From Mangrovibacter plantisponsor (GTDB lineage: Bacteria > Pseudomonadota > Gammaproteobacteria > Enterobacterales > Enterobacteriaceae): DNA of 56,778 nt. Below, one piece after another: positions 1 to 8,720 of the stretch (positions are counted from its first letter, which is position 1; every line of letters begins with the position of its first letter). A program made the translations under genes and the position numbers. The notes under the pieces were generated by a model that was not told the DNA's origin, made no database searches, and saw only the letters and a program-made list of their open reading frames with translations. The DNA lies in NCBI RefSeq assembly GCF_003182475.1, contig NZ_QGTS01000003.1, positions 1-56,778 of the forward strand, in the 5' to 3' direction.

Positions 1-159
1 TTTATCAGTCGGGAAATAATGCGGACGACGGTGTTTAATTATATCGAGTGCGATTACAATCGGTGGCGTCGTCACAGTGCCTGTGGCGGTCTCAGTCCGG
101 AACAATTTGAAAACGAAAACCTCGCTTAGGGCCGTGTCCACATTTCGTGGGTAGGATCA
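1..159 (+). mobile_element. Right end of an IS3-group insertion sequence (partial)
   Basis: The first 129 bases translate in frame +1 to the C-terminus of an IS3-type OrfB transposase ([16 protein letters not shown] ... EQFENENLA, stop at 127-129). The element ends at 159 with GTGGGTAGGATCA, the complement of the IS3 right terminal repeat TGATCCTACCCAC. The rest of the element lies outside the window. A closely similar copy in inverted orientation begins at 6641. The insertion has cut into the NmrA-like gene that follows at once. Confidence 0.85.
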
Positions 160-707
160 ACAATCCGAACACCGATGAACGTCGCACATTTGCCCGTGTT
201 GCGGAAACTGAACGAGGTAGTGTCGAAGTGGTGCATATCCTTAATGGGGCATTTCTCGATAAACGCATCGTATTCGGTTTTCTTGGTGCATTCGATTTAC
301 AGACACAAGAGGCATTTCTCTGGGGGGATGGTGATGCAATTACCGATGTAACAACTTATCGTGATACGGGACTCTACACCGCTGAGGTTGCGATTGATGA
401 AGAAATCGTCCCACCTGTTTTCGAAATCGCTGGTGAAACATTAACTTTTGACGAACTGGTCAGGGCTTATGAAGATGCATCTGGTAACACTCTGACCATC
501 GTGAAAAAAGGCAGTTATGCTGACCTTGATAAGGAAATAGCAGCACGCCGTAAGGCAGAACCCAATAATTTTTATGCCTGGCTTCCTCTGATGTATTATC
601 GTGGTTCGTTTGGTGGTAAAGGAAAGCTTCACTCCCTTGCAAATGAACGGTACCCAATGATTAAACCCGAATCAGTCAGGGATTATATTCATCGGGATAA
701 GCTCTGA
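160..707 (+). pseudogene. C-terminal fragment of an NmrA-like NAD(P)-binding protein
   Basis: An open frame of about 180 codons begins exactly at the IS3 end and stops at 707. It has no start codon or ribosome binding site of its own, because the nominal ATG at 147 lies inside the IS terminal repeat. The residues resemble the C-terminal substrate-binding half of atypical short-chain dehydrogenases of the NmrA / isoflavone-reductase type (FLGAFDLQTQEAFLWGDGD, TYRDTGLYTA, then a DYIHRDKL tail). The N-terminal Rossmann domain with its GxxGxxG motif is missing and was presumably removed by the IS insertion, so the fragment cannot be catalytic. The family call is moderate; the truncation is clear. 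Confidence 0.6.
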
Positions 708-1056
708 GGTCATATCAGCAACAACATACTGACATCCGGATGCTAACTTTAACTGGATGCTCCCGAAATAAATGCGAAATGAAATTTTGAAAACCTGACA
801 GGCACGAGGGAATAATCCCATGTTAAGCTATAACTATTTTTATTACGCATCTTAATTCTGCAACATAGTCGTATTGCGACGCTCCCACTCGTCAAAATAT
901 ACGTTAACATTAGCATTTCTTCACCGAAAAATATGAATTACGTTTTAATAAATAGCACATTTCTCGGGAGCATGCGGATTATTGTAATATCTGCAGGTAC
1001 AATAAATGGCAGAGAGAAGCACAGAATGTCTATTGAATATATAATATCAGAACGAC
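708..1056. other. Intergenic region, no feature recognised
   Basis: This 349-bp AT-rich stretch lies between the NmrA fragment and the truncated IS630 transposase. I see no credible coding frame, RNA gene or strong terminator in it. Confidence 0.5.
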
Positions 1057-1765
1057 TTATGTGGCTTTAAGATGTTTCAGCAGTCTGATGAACAGCACCG
1101 AACTTTTGCTGTTGCCGCCAACGTAACTGACCTTTCCTGTACCGCTGTGTAAGGCTCCGGCAAGATAATATTTTTCATTCTGACCTGGCGTGACTACTCG
1201 CTTTTGCTGCCCGCGAACCTGCCAGTCTGCGCCGATTTTTGGGTTAAGATGGATATCCACTTCATCCTCATAAAAGACCGGGTGTTCTGCGCTACATTCG
1301 TCCAGTGCTTTATGGATTGCCGCCATCTTTTCGTCTTTATGGGGATCGCGAATACGCAACGTTGGCGCGGCTCTGCGCCATACCAGCCCGGCAGAGGGTA
1401 ACCAGCGACGCACCGTGCCGGCATGTAACTGGCATCCGGTTATCTCATTGATTTTTATCGCCAGTAATTCGGTACTCCAGCGTGAACGTTGATAACCAAA
1501 ATCGCCGGGAGAATGCTTTATGAGTTCACGTAACAGGGTGCAGATATGCTCAAAAGGCCAGCGTCGGGAGCGTCCTGCGGGTAAGGATTTCAGGCCTTCA
1601 ATACCTGAGTGCGTAAACCAGTTAATCCAGCGCCCAACAGAAGAACGGGCACAACAAAGCGTTCTTGCGACATCGCTGACACGGTCGCCCCGATGCAACA
1701 TCAGCATGGCGGTCAGCCTGCGGGCATGGTTCTTGTCACGTGTTCCGGGCTGAGTTCCCTCAAAG
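1057..1765 (-). pseudogene. Truncated IS630-family transposase
   Basis: The minus strand encodes the N-terminal two thirds of an IS630-type transposase: a helix-turn-helix region (GDRVSDVARTLCCARSSVG), the linker RRWPFEHICTLLREL, and the start of the DDE domain (HPVFYEDEVDIHLNPKIGAD). In the family the protein continues for roughly another 100 residues after LLKRLKAT; here it stops at 1057, so the last catalytic acidic residues are missing. The frame can be followed upstream of its first ATG to about 1765 (TRDKNHARRLTAMLML), and the true N-terminus is replaced by the IS110 element beginning near 1792. The gene is dead. Confidence 0.85.
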
Positions 1766-1865
1766 TGATCTATTATTCTGCGCTAATGAAATGGACACCT
1801 CTCCACAAAGGCTTCAGTGAGCCATGCTGTAAGTGCAAACCAACAGCAACATGAAGAGGTGTCCC

Positions 1866-2887
1866 ATGGAACAAATTATCGGAATTGATCTGGCAAAGCG
1901 AGTATTTCAGGTGCACGTCGTTTCTGCACATGGTGAGAATAAAGCCAACAAAATGATCACCCGTGAAAAACTGCTGGCCTTTATTGCTCAACAGCCGCCA
2001 TCACGTATTGTGATGGAAGCGTGTGGTAGCGCGAATTACTGGACTCGTCAGTTCAGTGATCACGGACATGAAGTAAAACAAATCAGCCCACAGTATGTCG
2101 CACCTTTCAGAATGGGCAATAAAAATGACAAAAATGATGCCGCTGCAATTGTTGAGGCTGACAGCCGCCCGGGGATGCGCTACGTGCCGGAAAAATCTCT
2201 GGAGCAGCAGGACATTCAGTGTCTGCACCGGGTTCGCCAGCGTCTGATGAAAAACAAAACGGCCCTAATTAATCAGATAAGAGGGCTGGGTCTGGATACG
2301 GAATTTCGATGCCAGAAGGCGCACATAAGATCATGGCCTGTTTACCGGATTATCTGGAAGATACAGAAAATGACCTGACCACTCTCAGTCGGCAGTTGTT
2401 TCACGAGATGCTACAGGAATTACAGAGCAGCCAGCAGCGAATTAAAGACCTGGACGTTCGTCTTACGCACATCAGCCAGCAGAATGAGGATACGCTCCGA
2501 CTGGAAAGTATTCCTGGTATCGGGCCGATAGGAGCATCAGCCCTGACGGTCGCTCTGGGTGACAGCAACGATTTTCAGAATGGTCGCCATTTTGCCAGTT
2601 ATCTGGGGCTGGTGCCAGGAGAACACAGTAGCGGCGGCAAAGTTAGGCTTCTGGGCATAACGAAACGGGGAGATGGTTACCTTCGTGGATTACTCATCCA
2701 CGGAGCCCGGTCCGTAGTTTATCGGGTAATTAACCTCCCGGATGAACAGTGCAACAGTTTGCAGCGATGGCTGAAAGGTCTTATTACCCGGAGTGGAGTG
2801 AATAAAGCCGTAGTGGCGCTGGCTAATAAGAATGCCCGAGTGGCTTGGGCGCTGGTAAACCAGAAAACAGAATACACACCAATGTAA
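1866..2887 (+). pseudogene. IS110-family transposase, frameshifted
   Basis: The N-terminal part (MEQIIGIDLAKRVFQVHVV, a DEDD RuvC-like start, then KNDKNDAAAIVEA) reads in one frame from the ATG at 1866. After LGLDTEF, near 2300-2310, the family-like continuation (GISMPEGAHKIMACLPDYLED) is found in the frame that runs to 2887. A one-base indel therefore splits the gene. The C-terminal Transposase_20 region is well preserved (SIPGIGPIGASALTVALG, YLGLVPGEHSSGGK, KRGDGYLRGLLIHGAR). Without correction no full-length transposase is made. Confidence 0.85.
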
Positions 2888-3084
2888 CTTACTGATTTTA
2901 ATTAGCCCAAAGAGTAGATGTGCTGACAGGTAGAACCGGCTCTCTGTAAACCTGACAAATAGCTGGGCTGCAAAAAGCCATGGCACTAATGAGGACAGAG
3001 AGTACGGATGTTCATCGGGGCTCACGAAGCCGGATATATGTGTGTGGCTACTTTGTCAGAAAAAGACCTGCCGGTGCTTGCATC
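2888..3084 (+). ncRNA. Candidate IS110/IS1111 bridge-RNA region
   Basis: This ~200-bp noncoding segment lies between the transposase stop and the right inverted repeat. In IS1111-type members of the IS110 family the structured bridge RNA that pairs with target and donor DNA is encoded in this position. I have not folded it; the call rests on element architecture only. Confidence 0.3.
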
Positions 3085-3117
3085 GGAGAGGTGTCCATAT
3101 AGCTATTTAGCTGAAAA

Positions 3118-3439
3118 CCACCTGTCACTGCATTCAGGATTTTGATGGAAGATATACCTTTTTGGGGAAATCGAGAAAAAAAGGACAGCATTTATCTTCA
3201 TTCATTCGCTGTATCACGAAATATGGCTGGAAAAGGGATCGGAGGGGAAGTTATCTCTTTCATTCGAGATATGGGGCGGAAAAAATAGCGTCAGTTTCTA
3301 CGGCTGGATTGTGCATCCACAAGCGAAAAATTGATCCACTGGTATGAAAAACAAGGTTTTTACTTTGTTGATACAGTGGTTGTTAACCAAAAGAAATGGA
3401 ACCTGATGGAAATGCCTTGTGAAGAAGAGAGTTGTAATA
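3118..3439 (+). pseudogene. GNAT-family N-acetyltransferase remnant with in-frame stop
   Basis: In one frame the sequence reads MEDIPFWGNREKKDS, then IYLHSFAVSRNMAGKGIGGE (GNAT motif A, the R/Q-x-x-G-x-G/A acetyl-CoA loop), then VISFIRDMGRKK, an amber TAG at about 3288, then RQFLRLDCASTSEKLIHWYE and KQGFYFVDTVVVNQKKWNLM (motif B region). Both ends are lost: the N-terminus is missing beside the IS110 right end at 3097, and the C-terminus runs into the IS3 left repeat at 3440. A typical GNAT domain is 140-160 residues; roughly 100 remain. Confidence 0.7.
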
Positions 3440-3560
3440 TGATCTTACCCAGCATGAGTGGACATGCGACAGAGTAAGTAAACTCTTAACAAGAGGCGAC
3501 TCATGACAAAATCAGTATCAACGATCAAAAAGCCCCTCAAACAAAATACGGAAGAATCTC
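3440..3560 (+). mobile_element. IS3 left-end remnant (IRL plus start of orfA)
   Basis: TGATCTTACCCAGC at 3440 followed by a GTGGACA motif matches the IS3 left terminal repeat as I know it. About 60 bp further, ATGACAAAATCAGTATCAAC resembles the IS3 orfA start (MTK.VST..KP.KQ). Similarity stops near 3560, so only about 120 bp of the element remain. Confidence 0.75.
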
Positions 3561-3877
3561 GCGAGGAGTAGTTTATACAATTGTGCCTGCATATGGGGAA
3601 TTTCGAAAATTCGGATGCTCACTTGCTGATTTTCAGCCGCGCAGTAATAGGGGGCTGAATCATGCAAGGACTGCCTCATCCCGGAAATGACAGCCCCGGT
3701 GATATAGTGATGAGTCATGTCTACTTTGAGACAAATTGCCCGCATTTTCAGGACAATGCATGGACTGCTCCTGATAGCCAGCAAGAGGTTTATCCATTCG
3801 ACAAAGATTCTGTAACAGCCTTGACCTGTTGATTCCTGCCTTTGAACTGACATCCCAGCACGATATTTTATTTGAAC
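3561..3877. other. Intergenic region before the TonB receptor
   Basis: No convincing gene is seen. A minus-strand open frame spans 3518-3898 but runs through the IS3 remnant and the Fur box and resembles no protein family I know. Confidence 0.4.
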
Positions 3878-3896
3878 AATAATAATTACCATTATC
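3878..3896 (+). promoter_or_regulatory. Fur box upstream of TonB-dependent receptor
   Basis: The 19-mer here matches the Fur consensus (GATAATGATAATCATTATC) at 15 of 19 positions, including a perfect CATTATC right half. It lies about 140 bp before the receptor start at 4036. This fits iron-repressed expression. Confidence 0.7.
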
Positions 3897-4035
3897 ATTA
3901 CTCTTTACACAATTAAAATATTTTGTAAGACTTTCGCTTTATCTCTCCATCACTCAGAGCCCTGACAAGGCAAGTAATCCAGCTCTGCAGCTTACTCAGA
4001 TGGGGATTTTTTTTCATTTGAAATGGAATGTGGAA

Positions 4036-6018
4036 ATGACAATACCTCGTATTAAGTTACTTGCGGTTACCTTGTGTGCAGCTGTCCCCCCGCTGTGGGT
4101 TCACGCAGCCGATGACACAATGGTTATTACAGCAACGGGCTTCGAGCAGAAAATCCAGAATGCCCCTGCCTCTATCTCCGTTATATCCAAACAACAGATT
4201 GAAGATAAAGCCTATCGCGACGTTACCGATGCGCTGAAAGACGTTCCCGGTGTCGTAGTAACTGGCGGCGGTAGCAGCAGCGATATCAGCATCCGCGGCA
4301 TGTCTTCCCAGTACACCCTTTTTCTCGTCAACGGTAAGCGTGTCAGTACCCGTAGCACTCGTCCAAACAGTGACAACGCAGGGATTGAACAGGGCTGGCT
4401 GCCGCCACTGGAGTCCATTGAGAGGATCGAAGTTATCCGCGGGCCAATGTCTTCGCTGTATGGTTCCGATGCAATGGGTGGTGTCATCAACGTGATTACC
4501 AGAAAAGTCTCTAACACCCGGGCCTGGACAGGGTCGCTGCATGGTGACGCCACTTTCCAGGAAAATAACGATTCCGGCGATTTATTCCAAACTAATATCT
4601 ACGCATCCGGCCCACTGATTGACGGCCTGCTGGGGGCAAAAATCACGGGCCTGCTATCTCGTCGGGCGGAAGATAAAATCGAAAATGGCTTCAACGAACA
4701 AAAAATGCGCAACGGCGGGGTGACGCTGAACTTCACGCCTGACGACAAGAACGACTTCGATTTCGATTACGCGCGTGAGCTACAGGACCGCAACAGCACG
4801 CCAGGAATGTCCATGGCCTCCGAAAGCTGTCGCGGCAATGTCTGTACGCCAAACAGCAAAAGTGAATCGCGTTATGAACATACCACTTACTCTGTAACTC
4901 ATAACGGTTATTACGATAATTTCAACACAACCAGCTACGCCCAACAGGAAGAGACTAACAACCCAGGGCGTAACATGAAATCATATAATACGACCCTGAA
5001 TAATCAGAACCAGGTTTTCCTTGGCGATCACACACTGACTCTGGGTGGGCAATATCGTTATGAAAAGCTGAGTGATAAAGGTAACCAACTGGAAGCCGCA
5101 GATGGCCTCAGCAAACTCACCCGCTGGAGTTGGGCTCTCTTTGCTGAAGATGAATGGGCAGTAGCCGATAGCTTTACACTGACCACTGGTCTGCGTATGG
5201 ATAAAGACGAAAACTACGGTACCAACTGGACTCCTCGCGGCTATGGTGTCTGGCATCTGACTGATCAATGGACACTAAAAGGTGGCGTTTCCGCAGGCTA
5301 CCGTGCTCCTGACCTTCGCCAGTCTTCCGCCAGTTGGGGACAGATAACCGGTGGTGGTCGCCTTGATGGCATTATTGTTGGTAACCCCGATCTGAAGCCA
5401 GAAAAAAGCCTGAGCGAAGAAATAGCCCTGTTATGGGATAACAATGACAACCTGAACGCAGGTATCACGCTATTCAACACGGACTTTAAAGATAAGATAA
5501 CCGAAGTACGTCGCTGCAATAGCAGGGCTGAACCGGCCTGTACTATCGGTAACACCAGCTATGATTTCGTTAGCGATCGCATCAATGTTGATAAAGCCAA
5601 TATGCGTGGTGTGGAGTCGACCTTCGGATGGAAGATCACCCGCAACCTAAACTGGACAGCGAACTATACCTTCACGCAGTCAGAACAGAAAAGCGGCCAG
5701 TTCTCAGGCAAGCCGTTGAACAAAATGCCGAAAAATATGTTCAACACCACCCTGGACTGGCAGGCAACCCCTGAAGTAGGCTTATGGAGTCGCCTGAATT
5801 TCCGTGGGAAAACCTCGGAATATCTGAGCCGCACCTCCATGTCGCAAGGTACGCCCTCCTATACCCAGGTGGATTTAGGTTTGCGTTATAACGCGAACAA
5901 AAACCTGCAGGTCTCCGCAGGCGTGTATAACGTTCTCGATAAGCAGATTGATTACGACACCTACGATACAGTACTGGATGGTCGTCGTTATACTGTGGGG
6001 CTGACCTATAATTTCTGA
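4036..6018 (+). CDS. TonB-dependent outer-membrane receptor, CirA/FepA-like (catecholate siderophore type)
   Basis: A 660-residue outer-membrane receptor predicted to import ferric siderophores with energy from TonB-ExbBD. I take the ATG at 4036 because it begins a clean signal peptide (MTIPRIKLLAVTLCAAVPPL, cleavage after VHA); an upstream in-frame start at 4000 would add 12 unlikely residues. After cleavage comes a TonB box (DDTMVITATG), then the plug domain (ASISVISKQQIEDK; SIRGMSSQYTLFLVNGKRV; SIERIEVIRGPMSSLYGSDA) and a beta-barrel ending in aromatic YTVGLTYNF. Similarity is highest to the CirA family (colicin I / catecholate receptors), but the ligand cannot be fixed. It stands alone, flanked by IS debris, with a Fur box upstream and a terminator downstream. 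It is intact. Confidence 0.9.
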   Translation: MTIPRIKLLAVTLCAAVPPLWVHAADDTMVITATGFEQKIQNAPASISVISKQQIEDKAYRDVTDALKDVPGVVVTGGGSSSDISIRGMSSQYTLFLVNGKRVSTRSTRPNSDNAGIEQGWLPPLESIERIEVIRGPMSSLYGSDAMGGVINVITRKVSNTRAWTGSLHGDATFQENNDSGDLFQTNIYASGPLIDGLLGAKITGLLSRRAEDKIENGFNEQKMRNGGVTLNFTPDDKNDFDFDYARELQDRNSTPGMSMASESCRGNVCTPNSKSESRYEHTTYSVTHNGYYDNFNTTSYAQQEETNNPGRNMKSYNTTLNNQNQVFLGDHTLTLGGQYRYEKLSDKGNQLEAADGLSKLTRWSWALFAEDEWAVADSFTLTTGLRMDKDENYGTNWTPRGYGVWHLTDQWTLKGGVSAGYRAPDLRQSSASWGQITGGGRLDGIIVGNPDLKPEKSLSEEIALLWDNNDNLNAGITLFNTDFKDKITEVRRCNSRAEPACTIGNTSYDFVSDRINVDKANMRGVESTFGWKITRNLNWTANYTFTQSEQKSGQFSGKPLNKMPKNMFNTTLDWQATPEVGLWSRLNFRGKTSEYLSRTSMSQGTPSYTQVDLGLRYNANKNLQVSAGVYNVLDKQIDYDTYDTVLDGRRYTVGLTYNF

Positions 6019-6091
6019 TGAACTGATTAGCAAAAGCGCCGGTTAAACGCGGTACCAAAACTTAACTGCCAGTGCGGCAAAAATTTAATTC

Positions 6092-6119
6092 GGGGTTCTA
6101 CTCCAGAACCCCATATTTT
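6092..6119 (+). terminator. Intrinsic terminator after the TonB receptor
   Basis: GGGGTTCT and AGAACCCC form a perfect 8-bp stem around a 5-nt loop (6092-6112), followed by ATATTTTC. It lies about 75 bp after the receptor stop. Confidence 0.7.
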
Positions 6120-6659
6120 CCTTTATCCCAGGATATGTCCACTCCCCGTTATCTGAGACACTCATTATTAGAATTTTCTAACTGTTTCCGGTATATATCC
6201 GGAGGGAGATTATTTAAACTTTCATGGGTACGATTCCGGTTATAATCCTGCTGCCAGAACCATGCCATCTCTCTGACCTGACTCAATGATTCAAACAGAT
6301 AAGCGTTTAAAAACTCCCTGCGGAATGAACCATTGAACCCTCAATGAATCCGTTCTGTTGCGGTTTACCCGGTTGAATATGGCACAGTGTAATATGATTA
6401 TATTCACAGTAATTCAGCAGGTTAACTGATATAAGCTCCGGGCCATTATCGACTCTGATTTACTCAGGCAGTCCTCGTTTTTCTTTCAGCCGCTCAAGTA
6501 CACGGATAACTCTGTCTGCAGGCAATGATGTATCGACTTCAATCGCCAGACATTCACGGGTTCCTTAGTCAATAATATTCAGTGTTCTGAATCGCTTACC
6601 GCAATAAAGTGCATCATGCATAAAGTCCAGAGCCCGCTGATGATCCTACCCACGTAATG

Positions 6660-7385
6660 TGGACACAGCCTTAAGCGAGGTTTTCGTTTTCAAACTGTTC
6701 CGGGCTGAGACCGCCACAGGCACTGTGACGCCGCCACCGATTGTAATCACACCCGATATAATTAAACACCGTCGTCCGCATTATTTCACGGCTGATAAAG
6801 TGTTCCCGTGGATACATTCCACTTTCAGTGTAACGTTTTTCGGGCATTTACGCCGCCAGAGCGCCATCTGTAACGCATCGCAGGCCAGTTTCGCCGTCAT
6901 TCGTGAGGACATCGACCAGCCAATAACGGCATGGGACCACAGATCAATCACCACCGCCAGATACAGCCAGCCTTCATCCGTGCGAAGATACGTGATATCG
7001 CCTGCCCACTTCTGATTCGGGCCACTGGCGATAAAGTCCTGCTCCAGCAGGTTTTCCGATACCGGCAGACCGTGTTGACGATAGCTGACCGGGCTGAACT
7101 TCCGGCTGGCTTTTGCCCGTAATCTCTGACGGCGCAGGCTGGCGGCGATGGTTTTGATATTGTATTCAGGCAGTTCTTCGGCGAGACGAGGCGCACCATA
7201 GCGCTGCTTTGCTTCCGTGAATGCCTGACTGACAGCAGTATCACAGATGAGCCGCAACTGCTGGCGTGGGCCGGTTTGATGGCGACGTTTAAGCCAGGCG
7301 TACCAGCTGCTTCAGGCAACCTGAAGCACGCGACACATGGCTTTGACGCTGAACTCAGCCTGATGCTTTCCGATGAAGACATACT
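6660..7385 (-). pseudogene. IS3-group OrfB transposase, deleted and frameshifted
   Basis: The readable core ([60 protein letters not shown]) is a standard IS3 OrfB integrase region. Lesions: an in-frame TGA near the N-terminus (Q-V-A-stop-S-S-W-Y), an internal deletion joining KCPKNV directly to TLKVECIHG, and a frameshift just after it. Compared with IS3 OrfB the deletion removes about 55 residues, including the second Asp (VHTDRGGQY) and the Glu (CVESFFHS) of the DDE triad. The C-terminus resumes in another frame to about 6672. Confidence 0.8.
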
Positions 7386-7690
7386 TCATTTCAGGCGCTT
7401 CGCGAAGTATGTCGCGGCCTTTTGGAGAATGACCAGTTCTTCATCGCGCTCCGCCAGTTGGCGCTTAAGGCGGGCAATTTCGACGGACATTTCCTGTTCA
7501 CGTTCGGAAGATGAATGTGCATTTTTTAGCTTACTGCGCCAGTTGTAGAGCCAGGATTCATACAGGCTGAGTTCACGGGCGGCGGCAGCGACACCGATGC
7601 GCTGAGCCAGTTTCAGGGCTTCATCGCGGAATTCGGGAGTGTACTGTTTACGGGCCGTTTTGCTGTTGAGGCGATTGTGTGCGGATAACT
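7386..7690 (-). pseudogene. IS3-group OrfA, 5' end replaced
   Basis: The frame encodes the IS3 OrfA helix-turn-helix and leucine-zipper regions ([70 protein letters not shown]). The usual start (MTKTVSTSKK...) is absent. The nominal ATG at 7796 lies in unrelated sequence fused upstream, so the first ~35 residues of that frame are not IS3. Confidence 0.75.
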
Positions 7691-7968
7691 CATTTGGGCA
7701 CAGGTTTTCCTGATGCCAGATAGATGTAAGCAACAACCCAAAACCAGAATCAGTGCTTGCAAAACGGAAGTAGTCCATAGATGTAGAAAATCGCATTACT
7801 TATACCATTCTGATGGCAGATTTCTTCAACCTTAAGACCGGAATCAGCCAGCTTTAAGATGTTAACGATCTGGGTTTCAGTAAAACGTGCTTTTTTCATG
7901 TAGGGCTCTGCAAATGTTAAAGCAGAAAATCTAATTGTAGCTGTCTCATTTTAGGGGAAGTGGATACA

Positions 7969-8720
7969 GAAAGCGGGGTCAGATTTATAAAAATCCGCTT
8001 TGTAAATGTCATCTTACTCATGTCTCTTAAAAGTTGAACTTAGTTTGGGCTGTGGTGTTCCACAATCAGCGTTATCGACTTGTTAAAAGAAAAGTTGATG
8101 ACTTTCATTTAATTAATAAAATATACATTTATGATGTCAATCATGATTCCAACGGAGTGTATATCAGTAATTTTTCGGCCAGCAATACACGAAACTATCA
8201 GTGTAATCACAGCAATAAAGTAAAGCATCCTGTGGTAAAGCTGGCATGGTATGTGCAGAACCAGCTTAGTCTTGTGGAGTTTTCGACGCACATATGTGAC
8301 AGATTGACAGTGCCAAAACCATAATTAATAAGTGGTAAATAAAATAACACCTTTAGCTGATGGAAAATAATTTAAATTAATTATTGGTATTATTTTAATA
8401 GTGGTTAAATTAAATAAATGTGATTTCAATCATTAAATTGTAATAATAAATTAAGACTATTTTAAGCAAGTGAATGTATATTAAGTGGCATAAGGCAATA
8501 GTCTGTATATTTAGTTTAACTTATTGTTATATATTTTTGTGTTGTTTAATTCGTGCTTCACTGCTTAACCAAAACCTGTGTCTGGCTTAAACATTGTGAA
8601 CAACTGTATATGAAGTGTGGTTGATATAATTGAAACCAAGCTTCAATTAACACAAAGCCAGTCTCATGTTGGCCAACTTTTTCCAACGTGGATAACCACA
8701 TTGATTATCCGGAGCCAATG
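7969..8720. other. AT-rich region upstream of accessory MCP
   Basis: About 750 bp of clearly AT-rich DNA. A 96-codon frame at 8034-8324 starts with TTG, has no ribosome binding site and resembles nothing I know, so I do not call it a gene. A 7-bp inverted repeat (AATTGAA...TTCAATT, 8628-8648) lies about 75 bp before the chemoreceptor and could be regulatory. Confidence 0.4.

Larger units (their letters stand above)
1792..3097 (+). mobile_element. IS110-family element (IS1111-like) with terminal inverted repeats
   Basis: A 13-bp sequence TGGACACCTCTCC at 1792-1804 has a perfect inverted copy, GGAGAGGTGTCCA, at 3085-3097. Between them lies a frameshifted IS110-type transposase (1866-2887) followed by about 200 bp of noncoding DNA. 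Subterminal inverted repeats and a long right noncoding end are typical of the IS1111 subgroup, whose bridge RNA is encoded in that end. The element separates a truncated IS630 on the left from a truncated GNAT gene on the right. Confidence 0.75.
6641..7690 (-). mobile_element. Nested, defective IS3-group element
   Basis: The right terminal repeat TGATCCTACCCACG starts at 6641 and orfB/orfA read on the minus strand. The left end (IRL and orfA start) is missing: IS3 orfA similarity begins at about 7680 (NSKTARKQYTPEF). It is nearly identical to the IS fragment at 1-159 but inverted. It sits inside the element 6136-7968. Confidence 0.8.
6136..7968 (-). mobile_element. Outer IS3-family element (IS407-like), disrupted by a second IS
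   Basis: The two ends are imperfect inverted repeats: TGTCCACTCCCCG...TGAGACA at 6136-6160 and the complement of TGTATCCACTTCCCC...TGAGACA at 7942-7968. On the minus strand the orfA start (MKKARFTETQIVNILKLADS, from about 7900) and the degenerate C-terminal half of orfB (6150-6640) are recognisable, for example DFMHDALYCGKRFRT and NGFIEGFNGSFRREFLNAYL, with several stops. The middle is replaced by an IS3-group fragment (6641-~7690). I see no clear target duplication. Confidence 0.7.

Noticed and set aside
147-707. NmrA-like frame as an intact 186-residue gene starting at 147
   Set aside because: The start codon lies inside the IS3 terminal repeat and the Rossmann N-terminus is missing, so it is a fragment.
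3518-3898. 126-codon minus-strand frame before the TonB receptor
   Set aside because: It runs through the IS3 left-end remnant and the Fur box, has no ribosome binding site and no family resemblance.
7386-7796. 136-residue OrfA starting at 7796
   Set aside because: The first ~35 residues come from unrelated DNA fused upstream; IS3 similarity begins only at about 7680.
8034-8324. 96-codon frame in the AT-rich region before the accessory MCP
   Set aside because: TTG start, no ribosome binding site, no recognisable domain.
8688-8695. GTGGATAA as a sigma-28 -10 for the accessory MCP
   Set aside because: It matches only 6 of 8 positions and there is no -35 at the right distance.
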